NCBI GenBank assembly: GCA_015486895.1
Contig: WFQT01000517.1
Span: forward strand, 1 to 9,482
DNA length: 9,482 nucleotides
Source: Anaerolineae bacterium
Lineage (GTDB): Bacteria > Chloroflexota > Anaerolineae > JAADDB01
Direction: 5' to 3'
In this document: one piece after another, positions 1 to 5,864 of the stretch
How the letters are laid out: every line of letters starts with the position of its first letter
Numbering within the stretch: position 1 is the first letter of the stretch
Notes under the pieces: generated by a model
Database searches by the model: none
What the model saw: the letters and a program-made list of their open reading frames with translations, nothing else
What the model was told of the DNA's origin: nothing
Made by a program: the position numbers and the translations under genes

Positions 1-1517
1 ATATGGTAACGTAAAGCTTCCAGGTAAGGCAGCAACCCGGCGGCTTCTAAGTAATCTTTGACCACCCGAGAACCGGGGGCAAGGCTGGTCTTCACGTACG
101 GTTTCACCGTCAAGCCTCGTTCCACAGCATTCTTGGCCAGCAACCCGGCGCCAATGATCACGGAAGGGTTAGATGTGTTGGTGCAGCTTGTGATGGCGGC
201 GATAACCACAGCACCGTGGCCTATTTCGTAACTCTCGCCGTCCATGCGAACGATTGCTTTGCGGTCTAAATCGCTTTCTTTGAGAGCAAAGCCACGTTGG
301 CTGGTGGGAGCAACCAGGGACTTATGGAAGGAATTCTTCATGTCTTTCAGGATGATGCGGTCTTGTGGGCGTTTGGGGCCGGCGAGGCTGGTTTTTACCG
401 TGCTCATGTCCAGTTCCAGCACTTCCGAATATTCTGGGGCAGGCGTAGCATCGGTGCGGAAGAGGCCTTGTTCCTTTGTGTACCGCTCTACCCGATCGAG
501 TAGCTCAGGGCTGCGGCCCGTGTTGGCCAGGTAATTCAGTGTTTCCTTATCCACAGGGAAGAAGCCCATGGTTGCGCCGTATTCTGGTGACATGTTGGCG
601 ATAGTTGCCCTGTCGGCTAAGCTGAGCTGACTTACCCCGGGGCCAAAGTACTCGACGAATTTACCCACTACGCCGTGAGTTCGTAGCATCTGGGTTAATG
701 TCAACACCAAGTCGGTGGCCGTTGCTCCCTGGGGCAATTCTCCGTATAACTTGACGCCCACGACGTCTGGGGTCAGCATGTAGATGGGCTGACCAAGCAT
801 CACCGCCTCCGCTTCAATGCCGCCGACGCCCCAGCCGACAATACCAAGCCCGTTGATCATGGTGGTGTGCGAATCTGTGCCGACCAGCGTGTCCGGCAGA
901 GCGACCATTTCTCCGTTGATCTTCCGTGCCTGGACCACCTGTCCCAGGTATTCCAGGTTTACCTGGTGGATGATACCGGTGTCCGGCGGTACGACGCGGA
1001 AGTTCTCGAATGCTTTTTGTCCCCAGCGTAAGAATGAATAACGCTGTCTGTTGCGTCCGAACTCTTTTTCGGCGTTGTAAAGCAACGCATATTTGGCGCC
1101 AAAGAAGTCTACCTGTACTGAATGATCAATGATTAGGTCGGAAGGCACGTGTGGGTTGATGCGGGCTGGGTCACCGCCTAATCGGTGCATGGCGGAGCGC
1201 AACGCTGCCAAGTCCACTACCGATGGCACACCGGTGAAGTCCTGTAGGACCACTCGTGCCGGTTTATATGGCATTTCCTGGCGTTCTTTTTCCTGGGATT
1301 TCCAGGCTGCCAGCTTTACCACGTCCTTTTCGGTGATGGTGAAACCATCCTGTTCCCGCAATACATTCTCCAGCAATACTCGGATAGAAAATGGTAACCG
1401 CGAGATGCTGCCTAAACCGGCTTTCTCTAGCGCTGTTAACCGATATATTACTAAGGGGCCTGATTGCGTTTCTAAAATCGCCCGCGCTCCGAATTTGTCC
1501 TGCGTTCCACTTGCCAT
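1..1517 (-). CDS. acnA: Aconitate hydratase A (aconitase), N-terminal part, cut by the left edge
   Basis: Aconitase isomerises citrate to isocitrate via cis-aconitate in the TCA cycle, using a cytosolic [4Fe-4S] cluster. The minus-strand frame is open from the ATG at 1517 to the window edge: 505 full codons of a family normally about 900 residues long. Recognisable AcnA/IRP-type blocks include the IDHSVQVDFFG segment, the active-site VGTDSHTTMING block (D215-S216-H217), the NMSPEYGATMGFFPVD block, and ITSCTNTSNPSVIIGAG carrying the first cluster cysteine, C445. The LAPGSRVV block follows, then LPYLEALRYH at the edge. The CxxC pair that supplies the other two ligands should lie just beyond the window, so cluster completeness cannot be judged. 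The start is supported by GAGGTG at 1522-1527, four bases from the ATG. It lies 222 bp downstream of rex on the same strand. I am sure of the family and the A-type subfamily. Confidence 0.97.
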   Translation of the reverse strand, partial: MASGTQDKFGARAILETQSGPLVIYRLTALEKAGLGSISRLPFSIRVLLENVLREQDGFTITEKDVVKLAAWKSQEKERQEMPYKPARVVLQDFTGVPSVVDLAALRSAMHRLGGDPARINPHVPSDLIIDHSVQVDFFGAKYALLYNAEKEFGRNRQRYSFLRWGQKAFENFRVVPPDTGIIHQVNLEYLGQVVQARKINGEMVALPDTLVGTDSHTTMINGLGIVGWGVGGIEAEAVMLGQPIYMLTPDVVGVKLYGELPQGATATDLVLTLTQMLRTHGVVGKFVEYFGPGVSQLSLADRATIANMSPEYGATMGFFPVDKETLNYLANTGRSPELLDRVERYTKEQGLFRTDATPAPEYSEVLELDMSTVKTSLAGPKRPQDRIILKDMKNSFHKSLVAPTSQRGFALKESDLDRKAIVRMDGESYEIGHGAVVIAAITSCTNTSNPSVIIGAGLLAKNAVERGLTVKPYVKTSLAPGSRVVKDYLEAAGLLPYLEALRYH

Positions 1518-1691
1518 AATTCACCTCGTTTCTCTGTGTTAAGCCCATGTTACTCTCGTTAAGATGCCCACCTTACAAAGACGATCACCCGGCGCCGCGA
1601 GCGCCGCAATGGAGGAATCGTTTGCCTTTGCTGCCAGCATATTGCTACCTAAGAGGGCTGTCTCCAATTGAGACGGCTACTGGAAACAAGC
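1518..1691 (-). promoter_or_regulatory. Structured 5' leader of acnA
   Basis: About 170 nt separate the predicted start of transcription from the acnA ATG. In plus coordinates, CAAAG-ACGAT (1576-1585) can pair with ATCGT (1617-1621) and CTTTG (1626-1630), with a 4-nt bulge. This encloses a perfect GC-only 6-bp hairpin, CGGCGC (1590-1595) with GCGCCG (1601-1606). A separate 5-bp arm pair, GTCTC/GAGAC, sits at 1660-1664 and 1670-1674. The minus strand also has a 33-codon reading frame (ATG at 1640, stop 1541-1539) ending 21 nt before acnA, preceded only by a weak AGG. The structure matches no riboswitch class I can name. It could be a cis-regulatory RNA or simply a stable leader. Confidence 0.35.
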
Positions 1692-1697
1692 GCGTTC

Positions 1698-1727
1698 ATT
1701 ATACAATAATCGGCTGGGCCGCGACAA
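1698..1727 (-). promoter_or_regulatory. Predicted sigma-70-type promoter of acnA
   Basis: On the minus strand TTGTCG (1722-1727) is followed after 18 bp by a perfect TATAAT (1698-1703), placing a likely transcription start near 1691. The -35 box begins 12 bp after the rex stop codon, so acnA has its own promoter as well as possible read-through from rex. No TTGTGA-type Rex half-site overlaps it. Confidence 0.65.
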
Positions 1728-1739
1728 AGCCTGTTTTCT

Positions 1740-2369
1740 CTAATTGCGCGGCTGTTCTAAATAATACGTCATGTGTTGTAGGATGATGGTGGGATCGATT
1801 TGTTGGATGATCACTCCGGGACGGGGACGCAAGGTGATGTTGGCATAGTTGAGAATGCCCTTGATACCGGCCGCCACTAAGCGGTCGGCAATCGCTTCTG
1901 CCTGGGAGGCAGGGACAGCCAGCACGGCTATCTGAAGTTGGTGGCGCCGGATTTCTCCTTCCAGGTAGTCGATGTGCTGGATAGGGACATTGTTGACCGT
2001 CATGCCTACCTTGGCCGGATCGTTGTCGAACAAGGCAACGATCCGAAAGCCATTTTCCTGAAAGCCATCATACATGGCTAAAGCGTGGCCTAATTGGCCC
2101 ACGCCGACGATGACAAGCGGCCAGATATTATCCACATGTAGAATCCGTTGTAACTCGACGGTCAGTTTTTTTACCTGGTAGCCTCGTCCTTGTTGGCCAA
2201 ATTCCCCAAAGTGGGAAAAGTCTTTGCGGATGCGAGCGGCACTGATCCCTAACGTTTTCGCCAGCATATGTGAGGGAGTCTCTTCTACTCCTTCTGCTTG
2301 TAGCCGGCGCAAGACACGCAGGTAAATGGGCAACCGTCTGACTACAATGTCCGGCACATCTATGTTCAT
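1740..2369 (-). CDS. rex: Redox-sensing transcriptional repressor Rex
   Basis: Rex is a cytosolic homodimeric repressor that binds its operator when NAD+ predominates and leaves DNA when NADH rises, controlling respiratory and fermentative genes. The 209-residue product has the usual Rex length. Residues about 5-80 form the winged-helix DNA-binding domain, including the family signature at 44-64 (RIRKDFSHFGEFGQQGRGY). Residues 85-200 form a Rossmann fold with the dinucleotide loop GVGQLG (89-94) and FDNDP (114-118), whose acidic residues fit the end of the second strand that contacts the nucleotide ribose. VPA (152-154) and GILNYANI (171-178) are further conserved positions. The ATG at 2369 is supported by GGGGAG at 2375-2380, five bases upstream. 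It lies upstream of acnA on the same strand. A Rex-like palindrome lies over its own promoter, implying autoregulation. Confidence 0.96.
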   Translation of the reverse strand: MNIDVPDIVVRRLPIYLRVLRRLQAEGVEETPSHMLAKTLGISAARIRKDFSHFGEFGQQGRGYQVKKLTVELQRILHVDNIWPLVIVGVGQLGHALAMYDGFQENGFRIVALFDNDPAKVGMTVNNVPIQHIDYLEGEIRRHQLQIAVLAVPASQAEAIADRLVAAGIKGILNYANITLRPRPGVIIQQIDPTIILQHMTYYLEQPRN

Positions 2370-2556
2370 GTGATCTCCCCGTGAGGCTTCAGTTGTAGAT
2401 CGGTACGTCCCCTGCGAATTGCTTTCTTTCGGTCCAGCGAGAGGCTACCGAGTGTAAGTAGAAGCTCGAAACCTGTGGCTGTCGGTCGGCCTGCACTAAA
2501 TTTCCGAGCTTACTGTGAAGTAGATGACGGTGAGACCTCATCGCTATGAATTCATT
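2370..2556 (-). promoter_or_regulatory. Long rex 5' leader with two hairpins
   Basis: The stretch between the predicted rex transcription start and the ATG contains an inverted repeat AAGCTCG (2462-2468) with CGAGCTT (2505-2511), extended by AAA (2469-2471) opposite TTT (2501-2503) around a one-base bulge. On the minus strand, TCGGT and ACCGA can form a second small stem nearer the gene. No coding frame is credible here, and no T-box or known riboswitch signature was recognised. Confidence 0.3.
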
Positions 2557-2562
2557 TGTTAA

Positions 2563-2591
2563 AGGATAGCATTTTCCGCCCCTTTGTGCAA
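2563..2591 (-). promoter_or_regulatory. Predicted promoter of rex, extended -10 type
   Basis: The minus strand reads TTGCAC (2586-2591), a 17-bp spacer, then TATCCT (2563-2568). TGC directly before the -10 box provides an extended -10 element. Transcription would start near 2556, giving a leader of about 187 nt before the rex ATG. The -35 box lies inside the Rex-like palindrome at 2584-2601. Confidence 0.7.
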
Positions 2592-2601
2592 TTTTTTACA
2601 A
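2584..2601 (-). promoter_or_regulatory. Putative Rex operator (ROP site) overlapping the rex -35 box
   Basis: On the minus strand this reads TTGTAAAAAATTGCACAA. It has the 18-bp layout known for Rex operators (TTGTGAA, four variable bases, TTCACAA) and keeps the outer TTGT and CACAA elements. It covers the whole -35 hexamer of the rex promoter, so bound Rex would block RNA polymerase. The site is seen directly; autoregulation is inferred from its position and from known Rex behaviour. Confidence 0.65.
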
Positions 2602-2696
2602 GGATTAGAGGCATCTTCTCAATAACTTGTGGTGGCGCAGGTTTGGCTGTTTATTTAGCTTTCTCCTTTCCTGTCTCACTACGTTCGACATTCCTT

Positions 2697-2718
2697 CCCT
2701 CTCCCAGTTTTGAGAGGG
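2697..2718. repeat. Small inverted repeat CCCTCTC/GAGAGGG
   Basis: Perfect 7-bp arms at 2697-2703 and 2712-2718 surround an 8-base loop, and flanking CTT/AAG can extend the stem past two extra Gs. It lies 35 bp from the larger pyrimidine/purine hairpin at 2753-2790 and has the same composition, so the two are probably members of one repeat family. There is no gene in this stretch. Confidence 0.5.
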
Positions 2719-2752
2719 GGAAGCGAGAGCTGCCGTTATTTGTTTTTTAACT

Positions 2753-2790
2753 CCCTCTTCCCTCGCCTATAGTTGGGAGAGGGAAGAGGG
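2753..2790. repeat. 12-bp perfect inverted repeat, pyrimidine/purine arms
   Basis: CCCTCTTCCCTC (2753-2764) is the exact reverse complement of GAGGGAAGAGGG (2779-2790), with a 14-base loop. A T6 run precedes it on the plus strand (A6 after it on the minus strand), so it lacks the U-tract expected of an intrinsic terminator of the leftward kinase gene. The CTCCC...GGGAGAGGG style with trailing GTGAGGG resembles dispersed intergenic repeats common in many bacterial genomes. Confidence 0.6.
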
Positions 2791-3102
2791 GGTAATCGGT
2801 GAGGGCGTCTAGCGACCATTACGAAACTTGCCTGTGCAGGTTGGAATCCAATCGCCGAAAACGGTGAATGGGATCGTGATAGTAATCTATAAAAGGACAA
2901 TGTTTGGAAGGCGAGGGAATGCCCCCAAGCATTAAGAAGATACGGAAAATCTGTGTGCGAAGCCTGTGCAGATCTGTATCCTGCCCCGTAGTGTGTTTAT
3001 TTTCACCCTCCGTGGTGCAGGTCAATCCACATGGACGTTTTCCCTCATTTAAGCGCTTGCCAGTGAGATTCTTGTACACTGGACGAAAATTTAATGCAGG
3101 GC

Positions 3103-3243
3103 CGCAAAGGTCATTAGGACGCGAGGAAAAAATAAATAACCAAACAGACTGGGGTGCCTGGAACAAGTTGGGCTCGGAACGGTGTTAGCACGCAGAAAGA
3201 ATAAATAAGAGACTTTGCGGCTTTGCTTCTCCGCACCTTTGCG
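3103..3243. repeat. Degenerate CGCAAAGG / CCTTTGCG inverted repeat remnant
   Basis: CGCAAAGGT (3103-3111) is the exact reverse complement of ACCTTTGCG (3235-3243). Between them GAAAAAATAAATAA (near 3126-3139) and GAAAGAATAAATAA (near 3197-3210) form an imperfect direct repeat, and CTTTGCGG/CTTTGC motifs recur near 3213-3226. This pattern recalls degenerate CGCAAAG-rich dispersed elements of environmental bacterial genomes. The element boundaries are approximate. Confidence 0.4.
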
Positions 3244-3288
3244 TTTGGCTTTTTGGTTCTAACTTGGCCAGGTTAAGAGGCCTACGTA

Positions 3289-5016
3289 TCAACTCAACCG
3301 AAAATGCTCATCATCTAAAATGGAGCCGCCAATAAACTCTCGCAAAATCGAATCGTTGGGAATCATGTCCGTGCGACCCGGGCGGAACCACTCCAAAAAC
3401 GCCAATAACCGCTTGGCTTCAACGTATTCCGCAGATTCCGGATCTACCTGGCGTAACAATGGTTCAGCAAGCGGCTTCAGGGCAGCCAACTCGTACACTA
3501 AGGCGGAGTTAAACATGATGTCGGCATGTTCTTGATAGGGAAAGATATTGCGATTTTCCCCGCGACGTACCCGGGGCCACATCTCGATGGTCGTGCGAGC
3601 GTCATGGCCGCGGGTAGTCGCGTCGCGAATGATGCGACGAATCAGCCGTACATCCGTTGTAGGGATGCGGCTATGGCGATCTAAGTTCAATTGAGTTAAC
3701 GCCGACGCGTAGATACGGTAAATATACTCCGTAGGAATATGCGGCACCAGAGCTGGATTCAAACCGTGAATCCCTTCGATGATCATCACTTGATCTGAGG
3801 TCAGGCTAATTTTCTCTCCCATCTCTCGTCGTCCGATCTGAAAGTTATAGACCGGCAACTGAACTTCTTCACCATTGAACAAGGCCAGCAACTGCTCATT
3901 GAAAAGCTGTCGGTCAATGGCATGTAGAGACTCGTAATCGTATTCCCCATCCTCATCCAGCGGTGTTTTCTCCCGGTCCACGAAATAGTTATCCAGGCTA
4001 ATAGGTACGGGGCGAATGCCATTTGCCATCAACTGCACCGAAAGGCGGCGGCTGAAAGTCGTCTTACCGGAGGAGGATGGCCCGGCGATGAGAATAAGCT
4101 TCACTCTACCACGCCGCCGGCGAATTTCAGCGGCGATCTCGGCAATGCGCTGCTCATGCAGTGCCTCTGAGATCAGTATCAGTTCCGGCCAGCGGCCTGC
4201 CACGATAGCGTGGTTTAAGTCCCCAACGTGGCTGATATGCATGAGATCTAGCCATTCTCCGTATTGGTGAAATACCGACACTAATTTGGGATAGTCGCGT
4301 TGTGGTTCAATAACTGTGGGGTCGGTATGCCGGGGAAAGCGAAGAACAAAGCCTCCATTTGCTTCTTCCAGCGCAAACCAGCGAAGATACCCGGAAGATG
4401 GAACCATGTAGCCATGCAAATAGTCGCTCCACCCACGCAAGGTGTACAGAGTCAGGTAATCTTTGCGCCGGTAGTTGAGCAAAGAGACTTTGTCCTCTGC
4501 CCCAATGCTTTTGAAGTAAGCGATTGCTTCTTCCAGTGGAACCTCCCGCCGTTGGATAGGCTCATCGGCTGCGACAATCTCTTGCATGTGCTTTTCCAAT
4601 TCAGCCAGGGCTATTTTGCTCAAAGGCGGATGGTTATTTATCTGGCAGAAGTAGCCTCCATAGGTAACTGAGTAATCCACCTCTAATGTACCGTCAGGGT
4701 ATATTTCATGAACGGCGACGACGAGCAAGAAGATCAGAGAACGCCGGTAAATGCGGCGTCCGTCTCCACTGCTCATGCGGACCGGCTGAATTCTCGCGTC
4801 TTGGTAGAGAGGGCAATTCAGCTCGCATAGCCGACCGTTAACCAGCGCGGCGGTAATTGGGTCTTTTTGTTCTCCCGGTAATGCCACGTGCAAGAAGGCC
4901 TCCACTGGTGTGCCTTTCGGTGCTGCCCAATGGGTTCCTGTTGAACATTGAATAACAATGTCGTCGCGGGCAGTAGCGGGACACACTTCTGATAAGTTTA
5001 TGATTTCCCGGGCCAT
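3289..5016 (-). CDS. Uridine kinase-family P-loop kinase with N-terminal TGS and ThrRS-like region
   Basis: This 575-residue cytosolic protein belongs to the nucleoside kinase/PRK group in which a threonyl-tRNA-synthetase-like N-terminus is joined to a uridine kinase domain. Residues about 16-80 resemble a TGS domain, and about 81-240 match the ThrRS N2 (editing-like) fold, including HEIYPDG and GYMVPSSGYL. The kinase part spans about 300-480: Walker A GPSSSGKT (312-319, K318), SLDNYF (340-345) and IIEGIHGLNP with E414. The family is expected to transfer a phosphate to a nucleoside or similar hydroxyl, but the substrate cannot be read from sequence. Metal-binding His/Cys residues of true editing domains appear replaced (R92, F96, L200, M204). 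The ATG at 5016 was chosen over the in-frame GTG at 5022 because AGGAGG ends 9 nt before the ATG but only 3 nt before the GTG. It stands alone between two long intergenic regions. Confidence 0.88.
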   Translation of the reverse strand: MAREIINLSEVCPATARDDIVIQCSTGTHWAAPKGTPVEAFLHVALPGEQKDPITAALVNGRLCELNCPLYQDARIQPVRMSSGDGRRIYRRSLIFLLVVAVHEIYPDGTLEVDYSVTYGGYFCQINNHPPLSKIALAELEKHMQEIVAADEPIQRREVPLEEAIAYFKSIGAEDKVSLLNYRRKDYLTLYTLRGWSDYLHGYMVPSSGYLRWFALEEANGGFVLRFPRHTDPTVIEPQRDYPKLVSVFHQYGEWLDLMHISHVGDLNHAIVAGRWPELILISEALHEQRIAEIAAEIRRRRGRVKLILIAGPSSSGKTTFSRRLSVQLMANGIRPVPISLDNYFVDREKTPLDEDGEYDYESLHAIDRQLFNEQLLALFNGEEVQLPVYNFQIGRREMGEKISLTSDQVMIIEGIHGLNPALVPHIPTEYIYRIYASALTQLNLDRHSRIPTTDVRLIRRIIRDATTRGHDARTTIEMWPRVRRGENRNIFPYQEHADIMFNSALVYELAALKPLAEPLLRQVDPESAEYVEAKRLLAFLEWFRPGRTDMIPNDSILREFIGGSILDDEHFRLS

Positions 5017-5025
5017 ATACACAAT

Positions 5026-5031
5026 CCTCCT
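5026..5031 (-). promoter_or_regulatory. Ribosome binding site deciding the kinase start
   Basis: A perfect AGGAGG on the minus strand lies 9 nt from the ATG at 5016 and 3 nt from the GTG at 5022. The normal spacing favours the ATG and a 575-residue product. No convincing -35/-10 pair was found upstream. Confidence 0.7.
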
Positions 5032-5127
5032 ATCACGGTCAGTACCTTATCAGCAATATCCTCGTCATGAATGTAAAGATACTGGGACTTGGCGAAAATT
5101 CATTTTGCGATCCAACAAAGCAATCCT

Positions 5128-5265
5128 AACCACAGATTACCCAGGTTAAAAAAATAAAATTGTGAAAATCTGCGAAACTTGTGGTTGGCAAATCAGGAAC
5201 CACAGATTGTACTGTTTTTCGGTCTAATTTTCCTCCCAAATCCTGTGAAAATCTGGGTTAATTTG
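5128..5265. repeat. AACCACAGATT / TGTGAAAATCTG repeat cluster
   Basis: AACCACA (5128-5134) and TGTGGTT (5180-5186) form the ends of a 59-bp inverted-repeat unit. AACCACAGATT occurs at 5128-5138 and again at 5198-5208, and TGTGAAAATCTG occurs exactly at 5161-5172 and 5244-5255. The second copy is more diverged and lacks a good right end. Such CACAGATT...AATCTGTG units are familiar non-coding dispersed repeats in several environmental phyla, by general recollection. No transposase is present. An open frame crossing the area is explained by the repeats. Confidence 0.6.
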
Positions 5266-5434
5266 TCGCTGGAACCAAAATGCCAATGTCCAGTAAGAGT
5301 ATTACCGTTACTTTCAATGATGTTGTTCGGGGGTATTGGCTATCTAACAGGGCTTATAGATCTCAGTGAGAGGAAAAACAAGAAATCTGCGTCCATCCAC
5401 CCAATCAGTATTGAGATGACTTGGCAGCTTGTAG

Positions 5435-5453
5435 CGGCGACTTTTGGTCGCCG
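5435..5453. repeat. Hairpin CGGCGAC-TTTTG-GTCGCCG
   Basis: Perfect 7-bp arms (5435-5441 and 5447-5453) surround a 5-base loop. The GTAGCGGCGACTTTTGGTCGCCGG context resembles a short dispersed palindrome family rather than a terminator, since no T-run follows. It lies 30 bp from a second hairpin. Confidence 0.55.
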
Positions 5454-5483
5454 GGAATGTGCGCAGTCACTCTGCATTCTACT

Positions 5484-5507
5484 TTACCCTTGCTTGAGCA
5501 GGGGTAA
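5484..5507. repeat. Hairpin TTACCCTTGC-TTGA-GCAGGGGTAA
   Basis: A 10-bp stem (5484-5493 with 5498-5507), containing one G-T pair, closes a TTGA tetraloop. No T-run follows immediately, so it is unlikely to be an intrinsic terminator, and no gene ends here on either strand. It could be a repeat unit or a structural RNA fragment. Confidence 0.5.
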
Positions 5508-5672
5508 TCATACTTTATCTGCCAGCGTTGCGCAACTTCTCGTGTCTGATGAGCCCAGCAACCAAAACACCAATCGAAACTCTGCGGTTAGTCTAAAATC
5601 GGAAAGGGAATCAACCAGGTTGGCATAACCAATTTCGCAGTCAGGCTAAGTACCGTAATAGCAGAATATGTG

Positions 5673-5678
5673 TATAAT
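5673..5678 (+). promoter_or_regulatory. Possible -10 box upstream of the histidine kinase
   Basis: A perfect TATAAT lies 187 bp before the histidine kinase ATG, with TGTG immediately upstream that could help as an imperfect extended -10. No good -35 hexamer is found at 16-18 bp, so this is a moderate-strength or activator-dependent candidate. Transcription would begin near 5685. Confidence 0.45.
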
Positions 5679-5684
5679 AGTGAT

Positions 5685-5864
5685 ATTCATCAAAAAGGAA
5701 AGCAAAGGGCAAACAATATTGCATGTAAGTACAGCGCTAGATCATAGAGCTTTTTAACGCTAATTGGGGGCTACATGCCCGATTATTTGCAGGGAGCCGG
5801 GGGGAAAAATATTGATTGCGTCTTTTGCTGTTAAATTTCGTACCACGGAACAAGGAATGGTCCC
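5685..5864 (+). promoter_or_regulatory. Structured 5' leader of the histidine kinase gene
   Basis: GCATGTA (5721-5727) is the exact reverse complement of TACATGC (5772-5778). Nested inside, AGCG (5733-5736) pairs with CGCT (5758-5761). Overlapping and competing with the right arm, GGCT (5769-5772) can pair with an AGCC about 25 bases on, with CCC/GGG between. The shape of nested and alternative stems is compatible with a cis-regulatory RNA, but it fits no class I can name. The ribosome binding site AAGGA is at 5852-5856, 8 nt before the ATG. Confidence 0.35.

Larger units (their letters stand above)
2602..3288. other. Non-coding intergenic stretch between rex promoter and the kinase gene
   Basis: This 687-bp stretch holds no credible gene; its short open frames lack homology-like motifs and ribosome binding sites. 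It contains the hairpins at 2697-2790 and repeat debris at 3103-3243. A GAAAATCTGTG-type fragment near 2946 resembles the AATCTGTG repeats found at 5128-5265. No U-tract terminator was seen after the kinase stop. Confidence 0.6.
5266..5640. other. Non-coding part of the divergent intergenic region
   Basis: This stretch between the kinase and histidine kinase promoters has no credible gene. Near 5383-5400 AAATCTGCGTCCATCCAC looks like another piece of the AATCTGTG/CTGCGTCCATC repeat family. Two good hairpins lie at 5435-5453 and 5484-5507. The remainder shows nothing I can name. Confidence 0.55.

Noticed and set aside
1129..1542. Open frame of 137 codons on the plus strand
   Set aside because: It lies antisense to acnA, whose minus-strand frame shows clear aconitase motifs across the same bases.
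1264..1548. Minus-strand frame of 94 codons starting just upstream of acnA
   Set aside because: It overlaps the acnA start out of frame and has no family motifs; acnA in the other frame is unambiguous.
1576..1660. Cyclic-di-GMP (GEMM) riboswitch in the acnA leader, prompted by AAAGGCAAACG on the minus strand
   Set aside because: The required GGACGCAAAGCC-type block and the tetraloop/receptor arrangement are missing.
2753..2790. Intrinsic terminator
   Set aside because: The strong stem is not followed by a U-run in either direction of transcription, and no gene ends nearby.
2819..3188. Overlapping frames of 115 (minus) and 94 (plus) codons in the intergenic region
   Set aside because: Composition is low-complexity and repeat-derived, with no ribosome binding site and no motif on either strand.
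4300..4671. Open frame of 123 codons on the plus strand
   Set aside because: Antisense shadow of the TGS/uridine kinase gene.
5160..5177. TTGTGAAAATCTGCGAAA as a second Rex operator upstream of the kinase gene
   Set aside because: Only the left half resembles a Rex box; the sequence is explained by the TGTGAAAATCTG repeat that recurs at 5244-5255.
5179..5628. Open frame of 149 codons on the plus strand between the two kinase genes
   Set aside because: Its first third translates the CACAGATT/TGTGAAAATCTG repeat units and later parts cross two hairpins. It has no ribosome binding site or recognisable motif.
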